A stretch of DNA of 64,000 nt, from positions 4,009,147 to 4,073,146 of the forward strand of contig OX442429.1 of NCBI GenBank assembly GCA_949361645.1, in the 5' to 3' direction. Shown piece by piece: positions 22,797-34,186 of this stretch; position 1 is the stretch's first letter; the number at the start of each line of letters is the position of its first letter. The stretch is from Spongilla lacustris. Its lineage: Eukaryota; Porifera; Demospongiae; Spongillida; Spongillidae. The translations under genes and the position numbers were made by a program. The notes under the pieces were generated by a model. The model was given only the letters and a program-made list of their open reading frames with translations, was not told the DNA's origin and made no database searches.

Positions 22797-25700
22797 ATGT
22801 ACGCAGAAGATAAAGTCTGGGTAGATGCGAAACTTGATGAACTAGACAGGGTAAATGTGTGATGGATGGCTAGAGTAATTCGACCCTTAATTGCCTGATA
22901 CCTCAGAAATTGAATGAAGTGGAATCGTCACCATGCAACGAAGGAGTATTTGAGGTAACCAAAACGGCTGGTGGGCTTGGACCAAGACTGGGTGCGTACT
23001 GCTAATATCAGAATGCCTTCTTCTTTTCCTCTTTTCTATTTTTTGCATTGTACAGCAACAATACAACATCTTCAAATTGGCATTTGATGAAGTGTTAGAA
23101 AGACTTCCAGCTGGGAGGCCTTTGTTGTCACAGATTAAGGTGAATCGTGCGTTTCGAAATTGTGTGCATATGCACAATGAATAGTATACCACGTACCCGT
23201 CTTATTTTAACTGTCATTTAAAGATTGAATATGAAAGTGTGATTGATGCCATTGTCCAGAAGAAGCGTAATGCCACTAGATTTGAACAGAACCAACTCAC
23301 TAGGTCCACAGAGGAGGGCACCATTAGGTAACTGCATTTGGTTCTGTGTTTCCAAACAGTTCGGGTCTATTAAGCCAATTTGCAGAAACTATCAGCAGTA
23401 TCTCAATGAGATTGAACTCAAACTCACACAAGTACGTGACGAATGCTTAAGGTCAGATGGTTTTATGATCACACTGATATCAATTTATCCATGATCTCTT
23501 TTAACCTAAACATTTTAGAATTCAGAATGAGCTAGAAGTTATGAGGTAGAGGTTCCAACACTAATTATTTTTGATATTGATGTTATTTTGACATGTGCGA
23601 AGCAATGAAAGAGTGGTGGCTAAGCATGAACTGGGTGAGTATCAATATGGGTATACTGAGCTTCAGGGGTGTGTCACCTTCTAACAGAGGTGAAGATGCA
23701 GCAGCGCAGGCTCACAAAGCCTCGCATGACCAGCACAAAGAGGCAGCTCCTAAGGTTGCAGGGTGAAGAGGCCACTGATATTGCATGTCTTGAGAGAGAG
23801 GTAGTGTCACCATTCCAAGCCCACTCCAGTGAACTGCAACTTGCAATTAATTATAGCTTCAGAGGGTGAAGCAGGAGCTGGAAGAGGCCAAGGCAACTTC
23901 TGACAGGAGGTATGAATGAATTCATGTTTAGCTATTCAGGTATCTCATAGACATACACATGTATCATCTGCACCCTGCACTTTATCATCTGCACCCTGCA
24001 CTTTATCATCTGCACCCTGCACTTTATCATCTGCACACTGCACTTTATCATCTGCACCCTGCACGTTATCACCTGCACCCTGCACTTTATCACCTGCACC
24101 CTGCACGTTATCATCTGCACCCTGCACTTTATCACCTGCACCCTGCACTTTATCACCTGCACCCTGCACTTTATCACCTGCACCCTGCACGTTATCACCT
24201 GCACCCTGCACTTTATCACCTGCACCCTGCACTTTATCACCTGCACCCTGCACTTTATCACCTGCACCCTGCACTTTATCATCTGCATTTGTATAGATAT
24301 GTTGCAGTTCAAAGGAAGCACAGCCTGCAAAAACAACTGGCAGAAAAGGAGGTACATGTACATAACAGTCTATATATTGCACTTGCATAAAGGAAGTAAG
24401 TTATGCTTTGCCACGTTTCATTTATGTTGTTTTGTACTTTTTTGGTACATACATATACATGTACATGTATCTCCAGGTACCTGTACCTCCAAAATGGAGT
24501 TACAGGTACCTGGATGTGCTTTGAAGATGGAAGACAGATATGTGTTATGAACCTTCCACACATGTACATTAGTGTGCATCCCACTTACCTGTACATTATA
24601 GTGTAAATCTCCCACTTACCTGTACATTAGTGTAAATCTCCCACTTACCTGTACATTATAGTGTACATCCCACTTACCTGTACATTATAGTGTAAATCTC
24701 CCACTTACCTGTACATTATAGTGTAAATCTCCCACTCAACTGTACATTATAGTGTAAATCTCCCACTTGCTTGTACATTATAGTGTAAATCTCCCACTTA
24801 CCTGTACATATTAGTGTAAATCCCACTTACCTGTACATATTAGTGTACATCCCACTTAACTGTACATTATAGTGTACATCCCACTTACCTGTACATATTA
24901 GTGTACATCCCACTTACCACAGTCATGTACATTATACCTGATTGTAAGTGCATGTCATATAATTGCACTCTAACAGGAAGTAAGGGTGGGATTCGCAGAA
25001 AAGGCGAGGTTTCTGAGATGTGCACTTAGGAAGTTGAGTGTTGCACATGAGGTAAGTGCTCATGTGTCAGCTTGGTATGACTGCAGAGGATACATGTACC
25101 GCAGGCAGTGTTAGAATACGCTGAAGGTGAAGCAACACATAGAGTCCACACTAGTCTTGCAGACTTTGTAATAGAAGCAGTAGGTAAGCCATTGCATTAT
25201 CCGATAATGGCTGTACATCAAATGAATGTATGTGTAATATACTGCCTTCTGGAACGTGTAAAGTACATGTAGCTTAAATTTCAGTTTCTTTGTGTAATAT
25301 TTGTAGCCAAATTGAAAGGAGTAGAGAGCGACATTGAAGAAGAAGATGTAAGTTGAGTAGTGACTAAACCAAAATTATTTATACGTGTAAATGCATGTGT
25401 GTACTTGCACTGTACACCCACTAGGACCCAGAAAAGGAGAGGGAGGCAGAGGTTATCTTGGACTGCTATGAATCATTCAATGATGTTAGCAGCCTCCCAC
25501 GTGTTGACAACAACATAGGGCATATTTCTTTCTTTTAATAGCTCTTTCAAGATGGGTTATTTGAACAAGCTGCAATAATGGCAGCTAATTCACCAAAGGT
25601 ATCGCCACTCTTCTCTTGGGGGCTAAGATTATGTGCCTTGTGCGCACAGGGAGTTCTACGATCGTACAGTATTATGGAGAAGTTCAAAGGATCAACAAAG

Positions 25701-27667
25701 CCTCAAGATGGAGGGAAGTGTCCACTCCTCATGTACTGTGAAGCACTCCTAGAATCAGCTGCTGTTTACAAGCCGCTTTCATTGGAAGAGTCACTGGTGT
25801 GTGCAGAATGCATCATACAGCAAGGTTGCCGTGGTAGCATGATATATCTTATCACTGAGCTTTCTTTATCTCTCCCTTGGTTCAGGTGAAGGCGGCCCTT
25901 TTGAACTTGCTCACTGGATAGAACAGAGAGTTGTATGCCGACCACTGATGTTACATGTAGTAATCTAATCCATAGTTATTATTTTGCTGCAGCTACCAAC
26001 TTCCACTCATCTTGGAAAGCTGATCTGTAGCCAATGCAAGTGTTCAAAAAGGCACAACTTGCACTCCACTTGTGTAAAATGCTATGAGGCTCAATCTCAC
26101 TCTTGCACACATGCAGATGCACCTGTGGCTACAAAGGATTGGCCTTCAGTGTATTTGAGAGTTGCAATAGTTTTCAGCAGGTCAGTTATTTCCCATAATT
26201 AATGAATGAATATATATGACCCCACTCCTCAGGCAGCACTATGTTTAGTGGAGCTGAATAAATATGTGTCCTTGTTAGCTCTTGGTCAAAGGGCTCAGTT
26301 CTCCAAGGAAGGTTCGATATTCTAATTGTATTTTTGTATTCTTGTCATCTTTGCTGCAGACTATGCCAACATTCTCTACTCCTCTCCAACGGTGGAGTTG
26401 GCTGCCCATCTGGTCTTGCCTCCAGGTGTATCTACAAGTAATTCTCTCTTGACGCTGTTTGAGGTGATTGTGCGTTGTGATCTCATATTTGCTCCTTCCT
26501 TCCTTCCTCTATTTTTTTTACTGTGCCTCTTTTCCTTCCCTCTCCTCCTTCACTAATGTCTTGCCCTCCATCTCCCCACCACCCCTTTGCTTCCCTTGTT
26601 AACCCTGAATATTCCACTGCCTCTGACAGGCGATGCATCTCCTCACTACAGCACTTACTGCAGCGGAAGGAATCCAACTTCTCGAGGTCTGTTCATGAGT
26701 GCGCGCATACACATCTACTGTTGTGTGCACCATGTTAAGTAGCTGAGATTTGCATACCTGAGTGCCTTGTACTCACTCTGGATTAATTAATTAAGGATGC
26801 ATGCTGCTGGGACCAAGAAGTGTCATTGAAAAATGCTGAATAGATTAATACATGTAGTACTTGGAACTCAACAATCGATAGTGGTCCTGTAATTTTTATC
26901 AATGCAGTGTCAATGTCACACATGTCTACAAACCATGATATGTTATCAACTTTGTCTCAGTCCCCTTATCAGCCGCTAGTTAAAAAGAAGTACACAACAA
27001 ATAAAAATGGTTCTACTTCTTTCTTCCCAATGCATAATAGAATTATACTAAGCAAGTGAAACAGAGTATCACAGAAACCATATTACAGGATGACAGGTGA
27101 TTAGAGGATGATATGGTACTGCCAGTAGGCATATAAATCATTCTTCATTTCAGAACAAGTTGGGACATTTGGCAGAGCTTAATACGTCATTTACAAACAG
27201 AGGGTTTTGATGACTGGGTAATTATGAGTAACATTTGCCAAGTTATAAACCACTGAATTGCTCCTTTTTAGGCTGTGGACATCTATGCTGCACTCATGGT
27301 GAAGATGATTCTAGCCCAGGCCATGGAGAGCATTAAAAAGGAGCAGCCTGCAGAGGATACTAGGCAACAGCAGATGCATTGCACACATGGTGCCAGTAGC
27401 ACAGGTGAACATGTGTGTGTGCATGTGTGTGTGTGTGTGTGTGCGCGCGCACGTGTGTGTATGTGTGTGTGTGTGTGCTGTGTGTGTACTCGATATCTAA
27501 ATATACCAGATCTAGATGCAGAGTCAAGTGTGCACCCAGAATCTGCAGTTCCCTCTGGCTACAGCAGCAGCTCAGAGGAGGGTACCCACAATGGTAGTGA
27601 AGATGAAGATGCCCAAGGAGCTGCTGATGAGCTCTCAAGTGGTGACCGGAGCAGTGAACCACAGTGA
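22797..27667 (+). CDS. CLHC1: Clathrin heavy chain linker domain-containing protein 1 (CLHC1)
   Basis: Function in the family is poorly known. Coding exons read at 22797-22850 (ATG), 22907-22954, 23056-23139, 23224-23327, 23386-23451, 23519-23545, 23603-23634, 23688-23800, 23863-23909, 24297-24351, 24977-25051, 25105-25183, 25307-25347, 25425-25484, 25542-25598, 25650-25824, 25886-25932, 25993-26180, 26237-26311, 26360-26463, 26630-26686, 27154-27217, 27272-27404 and 27516-27667. The N-terminal part (FKLAFDEVLERL, LLSQIKIEYESVIDAI) fits the translin-associated-factor-X-interacting-type domain. A coiled coil follows, then LFQDGLFEQAAIMAANSPKG, close to the clathrin heavy-chain linker. The tail is acidic and serine-rich. 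About 645 residues, slightly longer than vertebrate CLHC1. Oddities: exon 25993-26180 has one T more than its duplicates and shifts frame, and the phase before 27154 implies a small exon I did not find. 3' exons from 26641 on are amplified downstream. Confidence 0.82.
23962..24290 (+). repeat. 21-bp minisatellite in a CLHC1 intron
   Basis: About 15 copies of a 21-bp unit, TTATCATCTGCACCCTGCAC with small variants. It lies between exons ending at 23909 and starting at 24297. The unit is a multiple of three, so both strands show long but spurious open frames. Confidence 0.95.
24473..24513. repeat. Near-perfect hairpin in a CLHC1 intron
   Basis: CCAGGTACCTGTACCTCC pairs with GGAGTTACAGGTACCTGG across a 5-base loop with a single mismatch. 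It lies between two minisatellites. Confidence 0.85.
24555..24935 (+). repeat. About 31-bp minisatellite in a CLHC1 intron
   Basis: About twelve copies of a unit built from CCCACTTACCTGTACATTAT followed by AGTGTAAATCT, with length variants from deletions. It lies between exons ending at 24351 and starting at 24977. Confidence 0.92.
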
Positions 27668-27691
27668 ACTGTTTGTGATCAGACACAAGCA

Positions 27692-27697
27692 AATAAA
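27692..27697 (+). terminator. Polyadenylation signal AATAAA for CLHC1
   Basis: AATAAA lies 25 bases after the CLHC1 stop codon (27665-27667) and 71 bases before the STARD10 stop on the other strand. It is duplicated with each copy of the junction. Confidence 0.6.
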
Positions 27698-27767
27698 TAT
27701 TCCTCTGACTCACATACTCAACATAAACTTTCTCATGAATAGAATGTGCATATGTTTTGTAACGTGT

Positions 27768-28900
27768 TCAGACATCTGGGTTGCCATTCGTAGCTCCTTC
27801 ATTATCATCAGTTCCATCCTCATCACCAGCAGGTCCCAAGGGCAGAGAGGCTTGTGAAAAGGATCTTGCATCTACCTGTGATTCAGATTTACACAATGTA
27901 TCAATTGCTTTAAATGCATTATGGAATATGTGAAAGCTCAGCCTGGCTAAATATAACAAAATGAGCAGATTTTTTATTTTAGATGTAAAGGCATGTTAAT
28001 GAACAAAGGGTTTTCCCCTGTCTAAGCATGTATAACTAATAAACCAAGCACCTGAGGGGCATATGCAGTACTTTCACACCGGCCCCTTACATATGTACAA
28101 TACCTGCAAGTAAAATTAATCAATTTGGGCATGATAATGTTTAAAAGCAGCTAGGGCCTTTCCCCAAATTCCATTGCTGAAATAAATTTATTTTAACTCC
28201 CATCCCACGTTTGACACCTTCCTATGCCCACATACATTTTTCTTACCATCCTCCAATGTCCGTACAATACTTGCAAGTACAATTAATCAATTTGGGCATG
28301 ATAATGTTTAATAGCAGCTAGGGCCTTTCCCCAAATTCCATTGCTGAAATAAACTACTAAGTAGTTTATTTTAACTCCTATCCCACGTTTGACACCTCCC
28401 TATGCCCACATATATTTTTCTTCCTCCAATGTCCGTACAATACCTGCAAGTACTATTAATCAATTTGGGCATGGTAATGTTTACAAGCAGCTATGGCCTT
28501 TCCCCAAATTCCATTGCTGAAATAAATTTATTTTAACTCCCATCCCACGTTTGACACCTTCCTATGCCCACATACCCTTTTCTTACCATCCTCCAATGTC
28601 CATGTACATGTTTATGTCACTGTGTCCACTACCATACCATGTATGTTATTAACATCTTACCCGAGGAAGTTTGCTCTGCTCAGGAAAGATCCATGGTTTG
28701 TAAACAGGGTCATTGTTTTCCTTCCACTCTGGATACTTCTTGGCAGCTTCCTCAAGTTTCTTCAACACCTGCAATGGGACCAGTAACAAATGATTGCTAC
28801 AACTGCAATAAACATGAATAAAACATGCTGAAATTGCAGTGCTTTACCTTTGGTAGAAGTTTGGGGACACCTAGATTCATGGTCCACTTAGGAACCTGAC
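27768..28900 (-). pseudogene. STARD10 3' exons, A1 copy (detached)
   Basis: Three minus-strand exons at 28848-28900 (GQVPKWTMNLGV), 28661-28768 (VLKKLEEAAKKYPEWKENND and KPWIFPEQSKLP) and 27768-27875 (VDARSFSQ...NGNPDV, stop) match the last three STARD10 exons. The preceding STARD10 exons are more than 21 kb away beyond two further sets of the same exons. This copy is unlikely to be the main 3' end, although long-range splicing cannot be excluded. Confidence 0.85.
28096..28600. repeat. Tandem repeat in the STARD10 last intron, 166-172-bp unit
   Basis: Three copies start at GTACAATACYTGCAAGTA (about 28096, 28262 and 28434) and each runs through CAATTTGGGCATG and CCACGTTTGACACC. A-type copies of the locus carry three units, B-type copies only two (about 34898 and 35070). 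Confidence 0.85.
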
Positions 28901-29456
28901 CTGTCAAAAGAACTTGTCATAAAAGACAAGCTTGTACCACTGTAGAAGGTCTGAAGCAGAGTTCAGTACAGTGGCACTCTTTACTATAAGAATGGTATTG
29001 TTTAGAGCAAAGGGACAGAGGTTCAATGGCCTAGCCTAGAGTGCATAGCATATTACTATCACATCTAAACTTCGCACAATGGCATACTTAAGCTATAAGG
29101 TAAGTCAATGAATGTGGAGTACAGACTTACAACAACTGCATCAATTTCTTTTCTTGAATTGCAACAAAGTAATGCTCCAGCCTAGAAGTATTGCCATCGG
29201 AGACTAAGGGTACGTGTATGCAAGCAAGGCTTTCAATGGGACAACTATCATTACACGAGGGTAAACTGTCATGAAGGTAGAGGTAGAATAAAGCAATACA
29301 AAAAGGATCTGTACCAAGCCATAAGATCTGCATATTCCCAGTCCTAGTAGATCTACATTCAATACCAACCACACTAATATGTCTGAATGTGACATCTTTA
29401 CATCTTAGTGTTTATCTACACAGCTCATCTGTTTATCTACACAGCTCATCTGATAA
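28901..29456. other. STARD10 intron-derived spacer, no gene recognised
   Basis: It lies between the A1 STARD10 exon and the zinc-finger transposon. It recurs in units 2 and 3 (from 37966 and 47025). A 17-bp direct duplication (TTTATCTACACAGCTCATC) sits at its right end. No coding signal is supported. Confidence 0.55.
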
Positions 29457-30670
29457 TAACCTCGTCCCCAGGCCCTATTTTTATATTAAAGTTAGCGGGG
29501 ACAAAAAATAGGGCCTGGTATCCATTGTCAAGGTCTTGGTGCGCATGCGCTAGCCATTCTCCAGAATCTGGAGATTCGTGCACTGTTGTAATTTGGTTTG
29601 TAATCCTTTCCGTAAAATAATTCGGTTCTCCGCGTAAGCCTTACCTCGTCTCAGACCGTCGTATGTTCGTCGCCCGTGGATTTGCGTATAGCGCTCCATT
29701 TCGAAATATAACAAAATCAATGCTAAGAAATGGAGACAAGGAAAGAGTCAAAGTCTTGCAGGATTTGTGGCAGTGTTGTTCCCCCCACACACTGTGTAGC
29801 ACTCTTTTCTACAAAATCTTTGAATTCAGGTCTTGCAGAAAGGCTCAGCAAGGTTGCTGATGTCCCAGTGGCTCCAGATGATGGTTTGACTAAGTTCATC
29901 TGCGGGATCTGCAATAGGAAATTTTTGTCAGCAGAGTCATTTATAAGAACAGCCAAGGCTAGTTATGAGAAGAATAAAGCCTCACCCTCTGGCTCTGGCA
30001 CTGGTGATACCATGGGTTCACAAGGGCAGATCACACGAAAAAGAACCAAGGACACCAGTGGCCCTGAGGCATCTCCTCACACTAGCCAGTGTAGACCTGT
30101 GGCCAAGCGTCTGACTCCTGAGCGCACTGGAAGAAGACTTACTTATCTTGATTGCCATATCTGTAAGGGAAATAAAAAATATAATGTACCACATTTGATT
30201 TATTTATGCTTACACAGCGCAGACTGATAATTGCACTGAGCCACTGAGTGACAGTATCAATGATCAGGTACCAGGTACTACAGATGGCCCAGGAGACCAA
30301 GAGCTACATGTGATTGGTGCCCCAAATGTATCTCAGAATTCTGCTGAAGGTAAGCTGTATACATAAATTCATCAACCAAATTTACATGCATCATAGTCAA
30401 GCTTAATAGTGTTGGAACCATGTGATAACACAACTGAAGGTGCTATGGCTGCTCCTACATCAGTTAAGGTGAATATTTTATAAACTATAATGTTCTCAAT
30501 ACTTATTGAGCACAATGTATACAGATTTCTGTGTACTCACCTCGAAATGGTGCTGATGTGATCACAGTTGTGAGTCCTCAATATCTAAAGATTGTCAAGG
30601 CATTGGCTGGTGGCAACATTTTTTGTCCCCGCTAACTTTAATATAAAAATAGGGCCTGGGGACGAGGCTA
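29457..30670 (+). mobile_element. 1.2-kb TIR DNA transposon with zinc-finger gene, unit 1
   Basis: The ends are inverted repeats of about 53 bp with one mismatch. The left tip is TAACCTCGTCCCCAGGCCC and the right tip is the reverse complement of TAGCCTCGTCCCCAGGCCC. ATCTGATAA flanks both sides (29448-29456 and 30671-30679), a 9-bp target-site duplication. It carries a short split reading frame but no transposase core, so it looks like an internally deleted element. It sits in the STARD10 intron and was amplified with the array. The superfamily is not certain; the 8-9-bp duplication excludes Tc1/mariner and TTAA-type elements. Confidence 0.85.
29730..30227 (+). CDS. Zinc-binding N-terminal domain protein of the TIR element, unit 1
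   Basis: The frame starts METRKESKSCRICGSVV at 29730. Two cysteine pairs (CRICG near residue 10 and CGICNRKF near residue 57) with intervening hydrophobics suggest a zinc-binding module like those at the start of some transposon or ZAD-type proteins. A basic segment (RKRTK, KRLTPERTGRR) follows. Downstream in the element, further exon-like pieces read ADTDNCTEPLSDSINDQVPG (about 30218-30350) and ISVYSPRNGADVITVVSPQY (about 30525-30636), the last running into the right TIR and its stop. I infer a transposon protein that has lost its catalytic region. Identical copies lie at 38795-39292 and 47854-48351. Confidence 0.5.
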   Translation: METRKESKSCRICGSVVPPTHCVALFSTKSLNSGLAERLSKVADVPVAPDDGLTKFICGICNRKFLSAESFIRTAKASYEKNKASPSGSGTGDTMGSQGQITRKRTKDTSGPEASPHTSQCRPVAKRLTPERTGRRLTYLDCHICKGNKKYNVPHLIYLCLHSAD

Positions 30671-30920
30671 ATCTGATAATTACAAAGGCATTTTAAAAGG
30701 ATCTACACTTTGTATTCTGTTAGGTGCATGGTCTTTTCCACCTGACAGGCTTTTATATAACATCTCCATGAATAGAAACAATGATCCCACACAAGACACA
30801 TGTAGATGCAGTAAGGAGTTTATGTATTATAAATGCCCCTACACATATGTACAATGAATTCAAAAGAACAAAAACATGTACAGACCATAAACACAGGACT
30901 ACAATACATTTAAAAGCTAA

Positions 30921-31464
30921 ATGATCAACATGGCAGCAATCATGATGAGAACAGGGCTAAAGAATAGAAAGATGCCTGCGCAGAACAACACGGAGCTGTG
31001 GACTGCTGTTGAAAGACTCTTAACAGGAAAAAACCTCGACTCTAGAGGTTGAATCAATAACCCAGAATCAGCATCGTTTTCCCAGTAATGTGGGTTTAGG
31101 AGCATCAGTAGGATGGATGAGCAATATGTAGGAGTATTTGTCATGCCAACACCTTACATGTAGAGTGTTTTTGGTTGTTTGTGTAGGAGCACACACCAAT
31201 AGAGTGGGCAGGGCATTCCTGGATTTCTACACCAGGAGACACATTCTACAAGAAGACAGTCATTCAGGTACTTTAACTTCAAAGGGGACTTATTCCAGTG
31301 TCAATTTGTGTTCAGACTTTACCACCTCTTTGTGCCCTTTTAGCCACCATCTAATGGGTACAGAGGATTGTTCCCACCTTCTGCAAACACACTGCTATTC
31401 AGGGGGGACCTAAAGGGCCATGACAATATGATGGGTGCTAGTAGCTGCTTCTGTCTCCATAAAT
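30921..31464 (+). other. Coding-like fragment of unknown identity, unit 1
   Basis: Several exon-like pieces are present. 30921-31052 opens with an ATG and encodes a 43-residue peptide (MMRTGLKNRK..., TELWTAVERLL). 31187-31267 reads EHTPIEWAGHSWISTPGDTF with AG and GT borders. From 31344 the frame reads PPSNGYRGLFPPSANTLLFR and continues into the G-run. The composition looks like real protein, but I do not recognise the family, and the end is lost in the GA minisatellite. Copies are at 39986-40529 and 49045-49588. Confidence 0.35.
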
Positions 31465-31836
31465 GGGGGGGGGGGGGGGGGGAAGGAAGGGAAAGAGAGG
31501 AGGAGAGGGAAGGAGAGAGGGAGGGGAAGGAGGGGGAGAGGGAGGGAGGGAAGGAGAAAGGGAGGGAGGGAAGGAGAGAGGGAGGGAGGGAAGGAGAGAG
31601 GGAGGGAGGGAAGGAGAGAGGGAGGGAGGGAAGGAGAGAGGGAGGGAGGGAGGGAGGGAAGGAGAGAGGGAGGGAGGGAGGGAAGGAGAGAGGGTCAGGG
31701 AGGGATGGAAGGAGAGAGGGAGGGAGGGAAGGAGAGAGGGAGTGGAGGGATGGAAGGAGAGAGGGAGGGAAGGAGAGAGGGAGGGGAGGGAGGGAAGGAG
31801 AGAGGAAGGGAAGGAGAGAGGGAGGGAGGGAAGGAG
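31465..31836 (+). repeat. G-run plus GA-rich minisatellite, unit 1
   Basis: An 18-G run is followed by repeats of GGGAGGGAAGGAGAGA type to 31836. It abuts CLHC1-derived sequence at ATGACTGCAGAGG. Open frames through it (Arg-Glu-Gly or Pro-Ser-Leu repeats) are artefacts. Confidence 0.95.
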
Positions 31837-31864
31837 ATGACTGCAGAGGATACATGTACCGCAG

Positions 31865-34151
31865 GCAGTGTTAGAATACGCTGAAGGTGAAGCTACACAT
31901 AGAGTCCACACTAGTCTTGCAGACTTTGTAATAGAAGCAGTAGGTAAGCCATTGCATTATCCGGTAATGGCTGTACATCAAATGAATGTTTGTGTAATAT
32001 ACTGCCTTCTGGAACGTGTAAACTACATGTACATGTAGCTTAAATTTCAGTTTCTTTGTGTAATATTTGTAGCCAAATTGAAAGGAGCGGAGAGCGACAT
32101 TGAAGAAGAAGATGTAAGTTGAGTAGTGACTAAGCCAAAATTATTTATACATGTAAATGCATGTGTGTACTTGCACTGTACACCCACTAGGACCCAGAAA
32201 AGGAGAGGGAGGCGGAGGTTATCTTGGACTGCTATGAATCATTCAATGATGTTAGCAGCCTCCCATGTGTTGACAACAACATAGGGCATATTTCTTTCTT
32301 TTAATAGCTCTTTCAAGATGGGTTATTTGAACAAGCTGCAATAATGGCAGCTAATTCACCAAAGGTATCGCCACTCTCCTCTTAGGGGCTAAGATTATGT
32401 GCCTTGTGTGCACAGGGAGTTCTACGATTGTACAGTATTATGGAGAAGTTCAAAGGATCAACAAAGCCTCAAGATGGAGGGAAGTGTCCACTCCTCATGT
32501 ACTGTGAAGCACTCCTAGAATCAGCTGCTGTTTACAAGCCGCTTTCATTGGAAGAGTCACTGGTGTGTGCAGAATGCATCATACAGCAAGGTTGCCATGG
32601 TAGCATGATGTATCTTATCACTGAGCTTTCTTTATCTCTCCCTTGGTTCAGGTGAAGGCGGCCCTTTTGAACTTGCTCACTGGATAGAACAGAGAGTTGT
32701 ATGCCAACCACTGATGTTACATGTAGTAATCTAATTCATAGTTATTATTTTGCTGCAGCTACCAACTTCCATTCATCTCGGAAAGCTGATCTACAGCCAA
32801 TGCAAGTGTTCAAAAAGGCACAACTTGCACTCCACTTGTGTAAAATGCTATGAGGCTCGATCTCACTCTTGCACACATGCAGATGCACCTGTGGCTACAA
32901 AGGATTGGCCTTCAATGTATTTGAGAGTTGCAATAGTTTCAGCAGGTCAGTTAATTCCCATAATTAATAAATGAATATATATGACCTCACTCCTCAGGCA
33001 GCACTATGTTTAGTGGAGCTGAATAAATATGTGTCCTTGTTAGCACTTGGTCAAAGGGCTCAGTTCTCCAAGGAAGGTTCGATATTTTTGTATTCTTGTC
33101 ATCTTTGCTGCAGACTATGCCAACATTCTCTACTCCTCTCCAACGGTGGAGCTGGCTGCCCATCTGGTCTTGCCTCCAGGTGTATCTACAAGTAATTCTA
33201 TCGTGACGCTGTTTGAGGTGATTGTGCGTTGTGATCTCATATTTGCTCCTTCCTTCCTTCCTCTATTTTTTAATTACTGTGCCGCTTTTCCTGCCCTCTC
33301 CTCCTTCACTAATGTATTGCCCTTTCATCTCTCCAACACCCCTTTGCTTCCTTTGTTAACCCTGAATATTCCATTGCTTCCGACAGGCGATGCATCTCCT
33401 CACTACAGCACTTACTACAGCGGAAGGACTCCAACTTCTCGAGGTCTGTTCATCAGTGCGTGCATACGCATCTACTGTTGTGTATATATAATAGCACCAT
33501 GTTAAGTAGCTGAGAGTTGCGTACCTGTAGTGCTGGATGAATTAAGGATGCATGCTGCTGGACCAAGAAGTGTTGAATATGTGCAAATATACTGTCATTG
33601 AAAGATGCTGAATAGATTAATACATGTAGTACTTGGATGTTGATTTTGGTAACTCAACAATTGATAGTGTCCTGTAGTTTTTATCAATGCAGTGTCAATG
33701 TCACACAGGTCTACAAACCATGATATGTTATCAACTTTTTGTCTCAGTCCCCTTATCAGCCGCTAGTTAAAAAGAAACACACAACAAATAAAAATGGTTC
33801 TACTTCTTTCTTCCCAATGCATAATAGAATTATACTAAGCAAGTGAAGTAGAGTATCACAGAAACCATCTTACAGGATGACAGAACAAGTTGGGACATTT
33901 GGCAGAGCTTAATACATCATTTACAAACAGAGGGTTTTGATGACTGGGTAATTATGAGTAACATTTGCCAAGTTATAAACCACTGAATTGTTCCTTTTTA
34001 GGCTGTGGACTTCTATGCTGCACTCATGGTGAAGATGATTCTAGCCCAGGCCATGGAGAGCATTAAAAAGGAGCAGCCTGCAGAGGATACCAAGCAACAG
34101 CAGATGCATTGCACACATGGTGCCAGTAGCCCAGGTGAACATGTGTGTGTG

Positions 34152-34186
<35 letters not shown>

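Noticed and set aside
23916..24390. Four overlapping repetitive frames (for example YHLHPAL repeats); also considered as a CRISPR array
   Set aside because: The 21-bp unit is directly tandem without spacers and lies between spliced exons in an animal gene, so it is an intronic minisatellite.
24555..24935. Regular repeats resembling a CRISPR array
   Set aside because: Copies are contiguous with no unique spacers, and the genome is eukaryotic.
27275..27667. Continuous frame through the TG repeat joining the last two CLHC1 exons
   Set aside because: Clean GT and AG borders flank the TG repeat (27405 and 27515) and the repeat length varies between copies, so it is an intron.
30917..31144. 75-residue minus-strand frame with a hydrophobic tail, like a tail-anchored protein
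   Set aside because: It overlaps plus-strand exon-like sequence, has no splice partner or family match, and hydrophobic stretches are common in such AT-rich reverse frames.
31368..31911. Long Arg-Glu-Gly and Pro-Ser-Leu frames in the GA-rich blocks (also in units 2 and 3)
   Set aside because: These are low-complexity translations of the GA minisatellite, present on both strands at once.
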